Program-made: the position numbers and the translations under genes | Virus record (IMG/VR): IMGVR_UViG_3300033149_002058 | Location: 1 to 34,449 of that record | From: a virus | Direction: 5' to 3' (one strand) | Length of the DNA: 34,449 bases | Notes under the pieces: model-generated | What the model saw: only the letters and a program-made list of their open reading frames with translations | Databases searched by the model: none | Told to the model about the DNA's origin: nothing | Shown: positions 15,801 to 23,979 of the stretch, piece after piece | How positions within the stretch are numbered: position 1 is the stretch's first letter | Layout: each line of letters starts with the position of its first letter

Positions 15801-18466
15801 CACGACTCGTCGATCAGTTCTTGGACACCCTTGGCGAAGCTGTCGGCATCCGGCGCATCGTCGGCCAGCTTCTGTACTTGGTCGAGCAATCCTAGGTCAC
15901 GCAGGTCGTCAGCGTACTGTTCAGGCACAACGCGCCAGGCTTCGCCATAACCCGCGCGCTGCTTCACCGCATCCAGGATGTCGTCAAGCTCCCTGGGGTT
16001 AAGCGCAAGCTCCGTCCGCCGCGCGACCCAGCGGGCCAGGTCGTCGCCGACCTGCCCGCCCAATTGTGCCACATCATCTTCCGGTATCAGCGAGCCAACG
16101 CGCCAATAGCGGTTGAAGGTGTTGCGCATCCCGGCGTAGACTGCGCGGTTGCCAAAAGCGTGCTCAATTCTACCACTCAGCCGTATGGCCGGTTCGTCTT
16201 TCGCCGTTCTCCACAGCCGCTTCAGAAACGGCACGGTCTCCGTCGCCTCGTCGGCTCCCTTCGCCAGCCGCTTTAGCTCCTGGAACTCCCCCGCCGGGCC
16301 GCCGCCCAGTCCCCGTATGGCAGCGGCCGGAGGCCCTCCGGCGACGCGCTTGTAGAAGTCATCGATCACTTCGGCGCGCGTCAGTGGCAATGCACCGTCC
16401 ATCACGCCCTGGACCGCGTTCTGAACACCGTTGCGTATGGCGTATCCGGGGTTCCAGCCCATGTGGAAATACTTGGCGAAGAAGCCGCGTGCTCTGTTGT
16501 TCCACCTGATGGGCGCGGGCAGCGGCTTGCTGGGATACAGCCTGTCTGCTGTCCTGACCATCCTGTTGAGCAACGTCATGGCGGCCTCTTCAGCATCATC
16601 TGCCTTCTCTATGGCCTGTACCAACTTCTCGGGATGGTACACGCCCTTCTCGTCGGTGAACATCTGGCGCATGAAGTAGATGACCTTCTTGCCCCGCGTG
16701 CTCTCCAATGGGCTGATCACTGCATCGGGATCGAGGCCGAGGCGTAGTGTAAGTTCGGGGTCCAGTCTGAAGCGCCCAGTCAGGCCCAGTTCGTCCAGCA
16801 GCCGCCGGGCCGCCCTGGCCTCCTCCGGCGTGCCCCCCAGGTCGAGCATCGCCTTCAGCACGTCGGCCTGGTACTGCGGATCCACCGACGACAGCACCTG
16901 GCGCGACATGTCCATCGCCTCGTCGATGAGCATGCCCCGCTGTGCGGCCGGCGTGCGGGCGAACAGCCGCCTCAATCCGCGCTGTCCGGCCTTGGTTTTC
17001 AGGAACACCTCGTCGATGGGCGTATCGTCAGCCACCGCCAAGTAGCGCAATGCCTTGCGCATTTGGCGTGCCTCCCGCCCACCTGTTACCGTCTCCGACA
17101 GGATCGGGAGCACCCAGTTGGAGGGATCAAGGATCATACGCCCGACCATCTCTTTCCACGGTTGTTCCTCGCCGGGAACACCGTGGTTCAGTAATTCTTC
17201 TGCTACCTCCCTCTCGCTCCTCCCCTGGGCTGTCTGCGTCGCCAAGTAGGCCGCTGCGGCTGGCTGGGCTATAATTTCCTCCAGTACGCGCGGAAGGCTC
17301 TTTTCGTCGAGATGCCAGTCTCCCTCGTCGTCAGCCATAGCGCCGGCAGCGGCAGCAGCGGCGCGCAGGGGGCGTGTGACACTGTAGTCGCCCACACGGA
17401 CGACGTGTGGATCCTCTCCGCCGATGATGCGATCCAGCGCGCGCACCTGGGCCGATGGGCCGCTGTAGGTGAGCAAGGATACCTCATTCAGTGCCTGGCG
17501 CGTCTGCGGTGTATCTCCGTACCGCTCCAATGCATACTGCCGCACCGAGACGCCTTCCGGCAACGGCCTCTCCATACCAGGCAGCAGCCTCCCCCGGCCC
17601 CGCCCCTGCCCCACTGGCGGCAAGCGCTGCTGAACAGCCCGCCCTAACAGCTCCTCAGCAGCCAGTGCCGGTGCTGTGAAGATTGTGTTGAAAGCTATCC
17701 GTGCGGCGGGGCCTATGACTGGTATCTGCCCAACATCGTGCGCGGCGGCCAAGCCAAGCTGTGCACCAGTCGCCCCGGCTCGCGCGGCCAACGAAGCCAC
17801 GTCGGCGGCCTGCCGCCCCAGCCACGCTCTCATCTCGGGATCGGCAAGCGGCGTCGCAGCCCAGATGGGCTTAGGCTGGGGCATAGGCTCACCAGGCTCT
17901 GCCCAGCGCCTAACGTCCTGCGCCACGGCCCGCTGCCAGGCACCAGGCAATTCCCACTGAGGAGGCCCACCACGGGCGATGTCCTCGACCACTGGCCCCA
18001 TCGCCTCACGCCATGCTGTCATCGGCAACGCAACATCCAATTCAGGCGGCACGCTCAGAGGCGTTTCTTTTTGCCTACCCCACTGGCGCGAAAGCCAGTT
18101 CCTCACCTCTGGATCAAGCAAGGGCGATACGGCCCAGATGGGCTTGGGAGTCACCGCTGCTGGCGCTGGGGGACCCACCTCCGGCGGCGGTTCGTATTCT
18201 CGCGTCGTCAAGGGCAACATCGGCGGCGGTGCCCACGGTCCCACCTGTGGTGTAGGTAGTGGCGCTATTGGCGGGGCGAGCCACGGTATGACCGGCTCAC
18301 GCCGTGGGGCCATCGCCATCGGCTCTTCCGGCAACGGCGGTGCCGGCCTACGCCACCACTCATCTTCAAGCGGCTTCAGGACAGACTCGATAGGCGTCGC
18401 GGGACGCCCGGGCCCCGTTCGCCCGTGTTTCTTCCCGCCGCGAGAGCCGGAGGTGTTTAGTCTCAC
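12854..18466 (-). CDS. Giant 1870-residue probable internal virion/ejection protein
   Basis: GTG start at 18466 after AAGGAAG. The N-terminal 240 residues are Pro-rich and contain two copies of a motif of the type PKPIWAxxPLxDPExRxWLxRQ (about 107 and 199). The main body is helical, with a short hydrophobic stretch around 270-300 (DVGQIPVIGPAARIAFNTIF) and a conserved-looking core around 700 (HMGWNPGYAIRNGVQNAVQG) and 1190 (FQYPFWYSRTFPKYLVRIV), a pattern I know from large polyvalent or internal proteins of podoviruses. The C-terminal third is charged with two repeats of YxxLPxxxRxxYREEHPEL type, ending in tandem RRRYYT units and a Gly/Arg tail. No polymerase, peptidase or lytic transglycosylase motif is evident. 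Position between portal-side genes and scaffold implies packaging in the capsid. Confidence 0.7.
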   Translation of the reverse strand: MRLNTSGSRGGKKHGRTGPGRPATPIESVLKPLEDEWWRRPAPPLPEEPMAMAPRREPVIPWLAPPIAPLPTPQVGPWAPPPMLPLTTREYEPPPEVGPPAPAAVTPKPIWAVSPLLDPEVRNWLSRQWGRQKETPLSVPPELDVALPMTAWREAMGPVVEDIARGGPPQWELPGAWQRAVAQDVRRWAEPGEPMPQPKPIWAATPLADPEMRAWLGRQAADVASLAARAGATGAQLGLAAAHDVGQIPVIGPAARIAFNTIFTAPALAAEELLGRAVQQRLPPVGQGRGRGRLLPGMERPLPEGVSVRQYALERYGDTPQTRQALNEVSLLTYSGPSAQVRALDRIIGGEDPHVVRVGDYSVTRPLRAAAAAAGAMADDEGDWHLDEKSLPRVLEEIIAQPAAAAYLATQTAQGRSEREVAEELLNHGVPGEEQPWKEMVGRMILDPSNWVLPILSETVTGGREARQMRKALRYLAVADDTPIDEVFLKTKAGQRGLRRLFARTPAAQRGMLIDEAMDMSRQVLSSVDPQYQADVLKAMLDLGGTPEEARAARRLLDELGLTGRFRLDPELTLRLGLDPDAVISPLESTRGKKVIYFMRQMFTDEKGVYHPEKLVQAIEKADDAEEAAMTLLNRMVRTADRLYPSKPLPAPIRWNNRARGFFAKYFHMGWNPGYAIRNGVQNAVQGVMDGALPLTRAEVIDDFYKRVAGGPPAAAIRGLGGGPAGEFQELKRLAKGADEATETVPFLKRLWRTAKDEPAIRLSGRIEHAFGNRAVYAGMRNTFNRYWRVGSLIPEDDVAQLGGQVGDDLARWVARRTELALNPRELDDILDAVKQRAGYGEAWRVVPEQYADDLRDLGLLDQVQKLADDAPDADSFAKGVQELIDESWARADELGDVAIPKDTIDAQFASVIDDDLEKASRAVFERRPTQMQQIEEGQEWIARARRLRKGRENRAVYFIEQSAQADELLLDFHQTRDELDALAHQTLQAIDQRRNQTWGAVLSGQYNRAQRTALWDEYRRFRNQAWLDYHETAMQRWDDLAERARQTAGVTEELIPAAGGVPVRDQIRQIADTGAMPTPAELADAGATQAEDVLQRLSAEMRQTWGQKISGELTPDQIAAIQRFLDDMKPRLNTTRAVATKVGEMVRDFAYHNYGDRRNVDTVLGLIFQYPFWYSRTFPKYLVRIVDQPYLLSGYLKLQEALHQANRELPDWWHDQIKLPDVLGEGLYIPLQATFNPLVGLIDQFRSRERGRVKIAGLPVGQVVQELGAYGPTTNALFSIILAAAAMARPEEEGGPDWEAARAWLGYQAQWGRAIPGITAWARKTIPGAEAVIPPGGIGVAPQLYNVEQMAAGEPARFMGSIYDRRRIVKTLAEMVDAGEVPREQAELEAYQWGGPAFDVALQRHAEGRALPTAISWLGGPGLKPRGEWEQRLSEMWDMVGALRDNRDKMTPEEYSTAWRALKNRYPYFDIVSMASQNKLDRLEALTWSVINRQPPGWRYKQQFEAVGQERALELLDKFFQSKGQIEDWPDDDLRNLEAIVLEMAKQPYPSEEEQARREQAREERKALDAEAQRLFGSTILQTVDAYYDLPPEQRAEYREQHPEIGQYQDWLAEQIAANPLLAEFYKRPEEAWTQADAQREFYDFYMSSVPPGVFERALKDDIPLLNAIRDYDTRKSLAEQGFTVEQYKTAIKAVEDYLKEHADEIIGDPQEWAQAREENDQYWDTVLGRWPDILEVQAEYFSLPKKKRRAYREEHPELVEYWNFRDAWSEAFPIWAKYYNPDFEPSTRATYATGAYRPRYYTRRRYYTRRRYYGGGRGGGAVPRVSPTPRVRLETPSPWAGAPDYRRLISGGLPELTYSPWLWGRRWG
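13023..13073 (-). repeat. 18-bp tandem repeat in the C-terminal tail of the giant gene
   Basis: TAGTAGCGCCGCCTGGTG occurs twice in exact tandem (13023-13040, 13041-13058) followed by a partial third copy. It is in frame and encodes repeated Arg-Arg-Arg-Tyr-Tyr-Thr units before a Gly-rich end. Such repeats are prone to slippage, so copy number may vary between isolates. Confidence 0.8.
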
Positions 18467-18475
18467 TTGACTTCC

Positions 18476-18802
18476 TTACATCCACCTGGTATTGGGACGC
18501 CAGCGACGCCCGAAAGCTCGAATGTTTTCGGCCGCCTTCTGCGCCTCCAGCTGCTGTTGCTGGAACTGTTTGCTCCACTCATCCATCTGCTTGCGCCAGT
18601 CAAACTGCTGGCTCCACTGTTCGCCTTGCATCTGTGCCTGGAGCCACGGTAGCACCGTGTTCATCCATTGCATCCCCACAAGTGCTTCTTCTTTCTTGGT
18701 CGGCCAGCCGTGCGCCACCCAGGGCATCTCGGCCCAGCCTGTCCCCCAGGGCGTCAACGGCGGCTGTTGCGGCCACCATCCGCCCCACCATTGTTGTGGC
18801 AT
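18476..18802 (-). CDS. Trp/Gln-rich small structural protein
   Basis: 108 residues. The first 35 residues are rich in Trp, Pro and Gly (MPQQWWGGWWPQQPPLTPW); the rest is a long amphipathic helix rich in Gln, Lys and Trp (about 40-95). ATG 18802 is seven bases after GGGAGGG. It lies between the portal and the giant protein, and could be a head or internal-core component. I recognise no family; the composition resembles small adhesive or disordered virion proteins. Confidence 0.65.
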   Translation of the reverse strand: MPQQWWGGWWPQQPPLTPWGTGWAEMPWVAHGWPTKKEEALVGMQWMNTVLPWLQAQMQGEQWSQQFDWRKQMDEWSKQFQQQQLEAQKAAENIRAFGRRWRPNTRWM

Positions 18803-18806
18803 ATCA

Positions 18807-19052
18807 TCACCCTCCCTGCTTTCTCAATAGCTTCTCCATCTCCTCCGCGTACCTCCGCGCCTCTTGCACGGCACGCTCCGGCCCCACGTACTGAGCCGCG
18901 TATTGCACCAGCGCTTGGGGATCGCCCCGCATCTCGACGTAGCGGCGCAGTACCTCGCTATCCGATAGGCGGTTCTCCTCCTGCAGATCATGGACAAGAT
19001 CATCCACCACCTCGCGCGTCTCGGCCACTGCATCGAAGATCAAGCGCCTCAT
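18807..19052 (-). CDS. Small helical protein coupled to the portal
   Basis: 81 residues, almost wholly helical and charged (RRYVEMRGDPQALVQYAAQ). The ATG overlaps the portal stop by ATGA, so it is translationally coupled. No family recognised. A portal-associated or scaffold-like accessory role is possible. Confidence 0.65.
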   Translation of the reverse strand: MRRLIFDAVAETREVVDDLVHDLQEENRLSDSEVLRRYVEMRGDPQALVQYAAQYVGPERAVQEARRYAEEMEKLLRKQGG

Positions 19053-21070
19053 AGTCCCTCCGGCGGCATCCCCGGCATCGGCTGTCCCTCCATCGCCATC
19101 ATATTCTCAAGCCCCACCGCCGGCGGCATCGCCCCGGGTGGCACGACGCCAGGTGGAAGCCCTTGCATCCCAGGAGGCCCCATCCCCTGCGGTTGCTGCG
19201 GCGGCTGTTGTGCCTGTTGCTGTCGTTGCTGGGCGGCCTGCGTCAGCGCCGCCGCTAGTGCTTCGTCATACTCGCTCAGTACAATCTCAGCCAGCTTCTC
19301 GGCAAGCGGCCCTTGTAGCAACATCCGATCGCGCAAGATGCGCTTGATCTCGTCAGCCGGGCTTTGGCTCGCCGTATGCTTGATGCGCTGGAAGTTATCC
19401 AAGAATGTCTCCATACTGATCTGTCCGCTCTTCTGCAACTGCGATAGCGCCATAATCTCGCCCGCCTCGTCCTTCGGCAGACTGGCGCTCAGTTCAACGC
19501 GGTTGCGATAGTAGCCGTCTATCTCGTCTGGCTTCAACTGCGTCTCGATCACGGTTCCGCGAGCATCAGCGCCCCAAACGTACCAGCCATCGGGCGGCGC
19601 ATACTGTTCGGTCAGTGACAGTATCAATTCGTTCAGCGCCTGGTAGGCCCGTTCGCGTATCTTTTGCCGCGCGGCGATGCGCATCAGCACCGGGTTGTTG
19701 ATCGCCGTCAAGGCCAGGCCGGAAAGGTCGCCTACGTACTGTCCCATCATCGCGCGGCTGACCGTCGCGTCCTCAATCAATGTCTGGAAAAGCTGCATCT
19801 GTTCGTCGGTATCGGGGTGCGTCCCCGGTGGCAGCAAGAACTCAATGCGGTCGTTGCTATCGATCTCGGTTACGCCGCCCGGGCTGAAGTCTATTTGGTC
19901 GGCGGGAATTGTAGACAGCAATGCAGCATTGGCATAACGCTTGATGATCTCTTGCTTGTAGTTGATCAACTCTGCCGTCGCCGCCGCAAGCCCCTTGCTC
20001 CCACGTTCTCCGATCATCTTGCCCGCCGTGATCGGGAACAGGACTGACAATGCGCCGTCCTCGTCATTTAGCACTGTGCTGATGCCCGGGTAGCGGATGA
20101 AGGGCAAGCGGTTGTATCCCGGCATGCGCACCGGCTCTTTGACGAACCTATCCTCTCCCTCGACAGCAACGCAGTGGATCACCACGCGCTGCCGCACGGT
20201 CTCCATCTCGGGTTCCTCTGTGCCTGGTTCTTCTCCCTCTTCCTCGCCGAAGAGACGCCGCCATTGGTCTTGTATCCAGCTTACAGCCCCGCCCAGCGCC
20301 CCTCCGCCCGCTTCCACCTCCGGCCGGGGTCGCTCCTTCTGGCGCTCATAGGTGACGATCTCGGAGCGCCAGTAGTCGCGCATCTCGACTTCCTCATCAA
20401 GCCAGTTCTCAAGCTCGGAGGTGTCGCTTGGTCGCTTCTGGCGCAGCTCTACGCCCCACTCGCTCTCAATCTCCCGCCGCGTGCGCTTGCAGATGAACAT
20501 CACTTCCTTGTCATGCCCCGGGCGCACGTCGGGGGTGGGATAGACCTCACGCGGATCTATGGCGTTGAGCAGTAGCGGAAGCTCGCCATCCGCCGCCCCG
20601 TCGTCATACAGGCAGCGGACGACACCCTCGCCCAGGCAACAGGCCGCCCACTCAGCCTGGTCGAGCACGGTCATCACGTCGGCCTGATACCACACGCCGT
20701 ATAAGTAATCTTCCAACTTCTGTGCGCGTTCCTCCTGCCAGCCTTTAAACTCCGACGCCGGAACCGAGATAACCGGCGGGCGCGTCAGGAACAGCGGGCG
20801 GAAGGCTTCAACGCGCGTCCAGCAGATGGGCGGGCAGATGCGCGTCTGATCTGGCTCAGCCTGGCTCTCCCACATATCCAAGAGATACAGCCGCTCGTAT
20901 TTGTCCATCCGGTCATTGCGCTCAGCCCAGCGATCCTTGAGCGCCTCGGCGCGATCCTCGACGAACGAGGGGGTGATGCGGTCCAGTATCTGCCGCAACT
21001 GCCGATCTATGGTGCGCTCTATCCGCTCGCTCTCTTCGCCTTCCGTCACTTCTATCTCTTGCTCTGCCAT
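19049..21070 (-). CDS. Portal protein
   Basis: 673 residues following the large terminase. Features: an acidic N-terminus; helices with RICPPICWTRVEAFRPLFLT; the element LLLNAIDPREVYPTPDVRPG typical of podovirus/siphovirus portals (wing domain); a long acidic loop around 270-290 (EEEGEEPGTEEPEMETV); the stem/crown region with GKMIGERGSKGLAAATAELI; and a C-terminal tail rich in Gln, Pro, Gly and Met (QQRQQQAQQPPQQPQG). The length suits P22-like or T7-like podovirus portals. The Pro/Gln tail is probably disordered, perhaps the barrel. Confidence 0.85.
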   Translation of the reverse strand: MAEQEIEVTEGEESERIERTIDRQLRQILDRITPSFVEDRAEALKDRWAERNDRMDKYERLYLLDMWESQAEPDQTRICPPICWTRVEAFRPLFLTRPPVISVPASEFKGWQEERAQKLEDYLYGVWYQADVMTVLDQAEWAACCLGEGVVRCLYDDGAADGELPLLLNAIDPREVYPTPDVRPGHDKEVMFICKRTRREIESEWGVELRQKRPSDTSELENWLDEEVEMRDYWRSEIVTYERQKERPRPEVEAGGGALGGAVSWIQDQWRRLFGEEEGEEPGTEEPEMETVRQRVVIHCVAVEGEDRFVKEPVRMPGYNRLPFIRYPGISTVLNDEDGALSVLFPITAGKMIGERGSKGLAAATAELINYKQEIIKRYANAALLSTIPADQIDFSPGGVTEIDSNDRIEFLLPPGTHPDTDEQMQLFQTLIEDATVSRAMMGQYVGDLSGLALTAINNPVLMRIAARQKIRERAYQALNELILSLTEQYAPPDGWYVWGADARGTVIETQLKPDEIDGYYRNRVELSASLPKDEAGEIMALSQLQKSGQISMETFLDNFQRIKHTASQSPADEIKRILRDRMLLQGPLAEKLAEIVLSEYDEALAAALTQAAQQRQQQAQQPPQQPQGMGPPGMQGLPPGVVPPGAMPPAVGLENMMAMEGQPMPGMPPEGL

Positions 21071-21074
21071 AATC

Positions 21075-22475
21075 TCAACCTATCGTCGCCTCGCGCCAGT
21101 GCCGCCGCACCGGGGGTCGCCTCGCCCGTTCCACAAAACCGTATCGCTCGACCATCCAGTTTCGCAGCGCATCCATAGCGTCGTTGTTGGCGTCCTCCGG
21201 CTCCTCACTTCTCACGTTCCCTTTCGCGTCGGTCTTACGCTTGTAGGCCCCAAACTCTTTCTGTGTGCCAGCGCAGCTTGTATCGCAGATGTAGCGCGGA
21301 ACTTGCGTGGCCGGGTCCAGTAGCATCGTGCGTACGCGCATGATGCCATCCAGCACCTTCCCCGCATTGAACACAACCACGCGCACCTTCTTGCCCTCAC
21401 TGCGCGTCAGGTTCTGCCACACCTCCTGTGTGCTCTCTGCCGCCTGATGCTGCTTCCCCTCATGCCCTAGCACCACGCGCGTCACCTGCTCCCACCACGG
21501 CTTGTGCTTGCAGATGTCGTATATGTCTTGGTGCGTCAGGTGGTGTTCATATATCTCATCGATCTGCCTGATGACTTCGACGTTGATCACCGAACCGCCT
21601 TCCAATGTGCGGTTCTCCTGCGCGCATTGCAACGCCAGCACTGCGTAGTGCGACGGGTAGTACCCTGCGTCCACAGCCAGCTCTACCGGCAAGTCAGGAT
21701 CGAACTCCACCTTGCCCACGTGCAGCTCTGGATCAAACTCGGGATAGATGCGTGCCGGACTAGGCACAAGCTCTGCCCCGACCAGTCTGGCAAACTCGTC
21801 GGGCGGCATCACCGCCTCAAGGTGCTTGATCTCCGGGTCTTGACGCCCTCCGGGATACACGACCAGGTTTTCCCAGGAAGGCAGGCTGAACCGCTCGCCC
21901 TGGTAGCTGTTGTGCTCCGGCCCGCCTTTAAGCGCCCTGAACAGGTCTGCATACCAACCCATGTCATCCCACAGCGTGCCGCTCAGTATCACCAGGCCGC
22001 GCGTCTCGGCCACACGTCCCCGCGCGGCGGTAAGCGCCTCCTCGCGCAAGTGCCCGGCCTCACACAGCGCCACAATGTCGTACGCTTGGCCGCGACCGGT
22101 CAGCTCCTGCGGCCCGTCTTGCAGGCTGATGGTCTCGATCTGGATGTCGCCAAAGGCAGTCATCTCCCACTTTCCCACACGTGGCATAGAGACGCCGGCC
22201 AGTGCCCCAAGCCGCTCAAGCGCGTCGTGGATGTACTGTGCCTCCGCCCTGGTCTCGTCATATTCCTGCGCCGCGAGGGCGACTCGCTTACACCACGGCA
22301 AGCGGGCCATGATCTCCATCGCCGTGAAGCGTGACTTACCCGCCCGCTCGCCACCGGCAACGAGGATGATGCGGGCCTTGCTCCGGTGCGCCTCAAGCTG
22401 ACGCCCCTGCGGCTTGTAGCCCAAGGCATCAAATACTCTCTTCTTCTGTCGCCACGTCGGCCACCGCCTCGTCAC
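21075..22475 (-). CDS. terL: Terminase large subunit
   Basis: 466 residues. ATPase: Walker A GGERAGKS (41-48), Walker B AYDIVALCE (131-139) with catalytic Glu139, and coupling motif SGTLW (165-169). Nuclease: AVDAGYY with Asp269, and the late acidic pair in NNDAMDALRN (Asp432, Asp435). It cuts concatemeric DNA and powers packaging at the portal, encoded next. Start GTG 22475 has AAGGAG four bases upstream and overlaps the small subunit by 47 bases. All key motifs are present. Confidence 0.95.
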   Translation of the reverse strand: MTRRWPTWRQKKRVFDALGYKPQGRQLEAHRSKARIILVAGGERAGKSRFTAMEIMARLPWCKRVALAAQEYDETRAEAQYIHDALERLGALAGVSMPRVGKWEMTAFGDIQIETISLQDGPQELTGRGQAYDIVALCEAGHLREEALTAARGRVAETRGLVILSGTLWDDMGWYADLFRALKGGPEHNSYQGERFSLPSWENLVVYPGGRQDPEIKHLEAVMPPDEFARLVGAELVPSPARIYPEFDPELHVGKVEFDPDLPVELAVDAGYYPSHYAVLALQCAQENRTLEGGSVINVEVIRQIDEIYEHHLTHQDIYDICKHKPWWEQVTRVVLGHEGKQHQAAESTQEVWQNLTRSEGKKVRVVVFNAGKVLDGIMRVRTMLLDPATQVPRYICDTSCAGTQKEFGAYKRKTDAKGNVRSEEPEDANNDAMDALRNWMVERYGFVERARRPPVRRHWREATIG

Positions 22476-22866
22476 GCAGCTCCTTCAACAGCTTCGCCCA
22501 CGGCCCCTCAACCGCCACGTCTACGCCCTTCCGCGCTTGCAACCCGATGCGGTCCAATATCTGAACCGCCGCCTCAATCCTATCGCTTGGCTTCCTCGCA
22601 TGCCGCACCACCCAGCGGAGCGAACTGGCCGCGTCTGCCGCCGCGCGTCGCAGCATCTCACGCGCCACATGCACGCTGTCCATTGCGATTAGCTGGACAG
22701 CCTCGTCGATAGGGATGCCCTTCATCCGCCAGTGATAGACGGCGGAGGGGCTGAGCCCGGTCTCTTCGCACGCTTTCTTGTCGGAGTTGACGTACAGCCG
22801 GCAGCGCACGAAGCGCAGTTGCTCGTTGGTCAGTTGGCGCAGTACTTTAGTCAACTCCTCGTTCAT
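22429..22866 (-). CDS. terS: Terminase small subunit
   Basis: 145 residues. Residues 10-50 form an HTH (LTNEQLRFVRCRLYVNSDKK then ETGLSPSAVYHWRMKGI), the usual DNA-recognition domain of phage small terminases; the middle is a helical oligomerisation region and the C-terminus is acidic (ADVATEEESI). It directly precedes and overlaps the large subunit. The ATG overlaps the stop of the basic-protein gene by ATGA. Confidence 0.85.
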   Translation of the reverse strand: MNEELTKVLRQLTNEQLRFVRCRLYVNSDKKACEETGLSPSAVYHWRMKGIPIDEAVQLIAMDSVHVAREMLRRAAADAASSLRWVVRHARKPSDRIEAAVQILDRIGLQARKGVDVAVEGPWAKLLKELRDEAVADVATEEESI

Positions 22867-23078
22867 CTTCGCTTCCTCTTCGCTTTTCGCTTTGCCTTGC
22901 CCTTTACGCGCTTCAGCCTGGGGTTGCGCCGCTTCGCCGCCGGGCTCGCTCGCCGCGTAGCAGCCGCCAGAATTGCACGCGCCCGCTCCAGTGATATGCC
23001 ACGCTCACGCGCTATGCGCCTGGCGTTGGTCTCGAACCCCCGTACAGGTCGCTTCCTCTTCGCCTTTCGCTTTGCCAT
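22863..23078 (-). CDS. Small, highly basic DNA-binding-like protein
   Basis: 71 residues from ATG 23078 (MAKRKAKRKRPVRGF), placed four bases after GGAGGGGG; a TTG start at 23096 is possible but less likely. Both ends carry KRKAKRKR-type clusters and the middle is a short helix (ARRIARERGISLERARAILA) with an HTH-like look. Over one third of the residues are Lys or Arg. It is coupled by ATGA to the small terminase. It might condense DNA or aid packaging; no family is recognised. Confidence 0.6.
   Translation of the reverse strand: MAKRKAKRKRPVRGFETNARRIARERGISLERARAILAAATRRASPAAKRRNPRLKRVKGKAKRKAKRKRR
22870..23076 (-). repeat. 27-bp direct repeat bracketing the basic-protein gene
   Basis: Positions 22870-22896 and 23050-23076 are identical at 26 of 27 bases (both begin CGCTTCCTCTTCGC and end TTTCGCTTTGCC). 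They are exactly 180 bp apart, so recombination between them would delete 60 codons in frame. They encode the two Lys/Arg clusters. Confidence 0.8.
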
Positions 23079-23092
23079 ACCACCCCCTCCCT

Positions 23093-23824
23093 TCAATCGT
23101 AGCCATACATCTTGACAATCCCCGCCAGTGGCTCCAGCTTCACCTTGTCCTCCTCCGGCATCTCGTGCCAGCGCCCTATGCTCTCCGACCTGACCTCGAC
23201 TTTCTTCATCGTCAGCGGGAACTCAAGGAACTCCCGCAGCGTCTCGAGCTCCTCATCCTGTCGCTCGATGAAGTCCTCGAAGCGAAACACTTGCCAGCGC
23301 TTCGGCTTTGGCGTCGCCCGTATGATCTGATGCTGATACAGAATGCTGGCAATGCGCCGATCCAACAATGTGTCGCACACTGGCCCCGGCACTCCAAAGT
23401 CACGCAGATCATCGGTCAGATGCCCGCCCAACGCAACGTCCCTCGGGTCCCGCACCCAGTGGATGTACCTGGCGTCGGGGAACCACTTCACCCACCACGG
23501 CAGCGCCAACAGCGTCTCCGGTAGCTTCCAGCCGGCAAACGGTCTTTCACTGTAGATCACGTCAGACAGCGAGATGTCACGCCACAGCCGCGCGGCCTCG
23601 GGTGGCTCCGTCTCCAGCAGCTCGTTGAAGTCCCACTTGAGATCACCTGAGTACTTCACGTGGCGTGCCGCCAGCCACGCCACCTGGTACAGCGGCGCAG
23701 GCGGTATCACGTCGTAGCTGTCGTTGACCGCCAGGCCCATGTACACACCGCTTTCCAAGAGCGTCTGCGCGATCAGCCGCGTGCCGGAATGACCTCGACC
23801 GATGATGATGATGAGGTTGCTCAT
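23093..23824 (-). CDS. Sulfotransferase (PAPS-dependent type)
   Basis: 243 residues. The 5'-phosphosulfate-binding loop is LIIIIGRGHSGTR (4-16), close to the GxxRSGTT-type loop of the family; the 3'-phosphate motif is HWVRDPRDVALGG (122-134); a late strand VFRFEDFIE (179-187) matches the conserved RYEDL element; AGWKLPET lies between. It transfers sulfate from PAPS to an alcohol or amine group of a glycan, lipid or protein. The start overlaps the preceding small gene by ATGA. It is in the late operon just before the terminase, with no PAPS synthesis genes in the window, so the host must supply PAPS. Acceptor unknown. Confidence 0.8.
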   Translation of the reverse strand: MSNLIIIIGRGHSGTRLIAQTLLESGVYMGLAVNDSYDVIPPAPLYQVAWLAARHVKYSGDLKWDFNELLETEPPEAARLWRDISLSDVIYSERPFAGWKLPETLLALPWWVKWFPDARYIHWVRDPRDVALGGHLTDDLRDFGVPGPVCDTLLDRRIASILYQHQIIRATPKPKRWQVFRFEDFIERQDEELETLREFLEFPLTMKKVEVRSESIGRWHEMPEEDKVKLEPLAGIVKMYGYD

Positions 23825-23979
23825 ACTCTACCGCGTTTCTTCAGGCTCCGGTTTACCGCACGCTGCTGGGCCAGCGCGGCCTTGCGCGTGCTGTGCCGGC
23901 CGAGCACCCGCGCTCCCTTGCCCTTGTGCGACAGCACCACCCAGGCCCTGCCCCGCCGCCTGACTATCGCCGGCATCAT
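23821..23979 (-). CDS. Small basic phage protein (about 51 residues)
   Basis: Reads from ATG 23979 or the adjacent ATG 23976 (MPAIVRRRGRAWVVLSHKGK) and ends HSTRKAALAQQRAVNRSLKK plus four residues. GGGGGTGA precedes the start and TGA overlaps the sulfotransferase ATG. The pattern 'V.S.KG...LG.H.T..KA.AQ..A' is common in very small phage proteins near the head genes. Function unknown. Confidence 0.7.
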   Translation of the reverse strand: MMPAIVRRRGRAWVVLSHKGKGARVLGRHSTRKAALAQQRAVNRSLKKRGRV

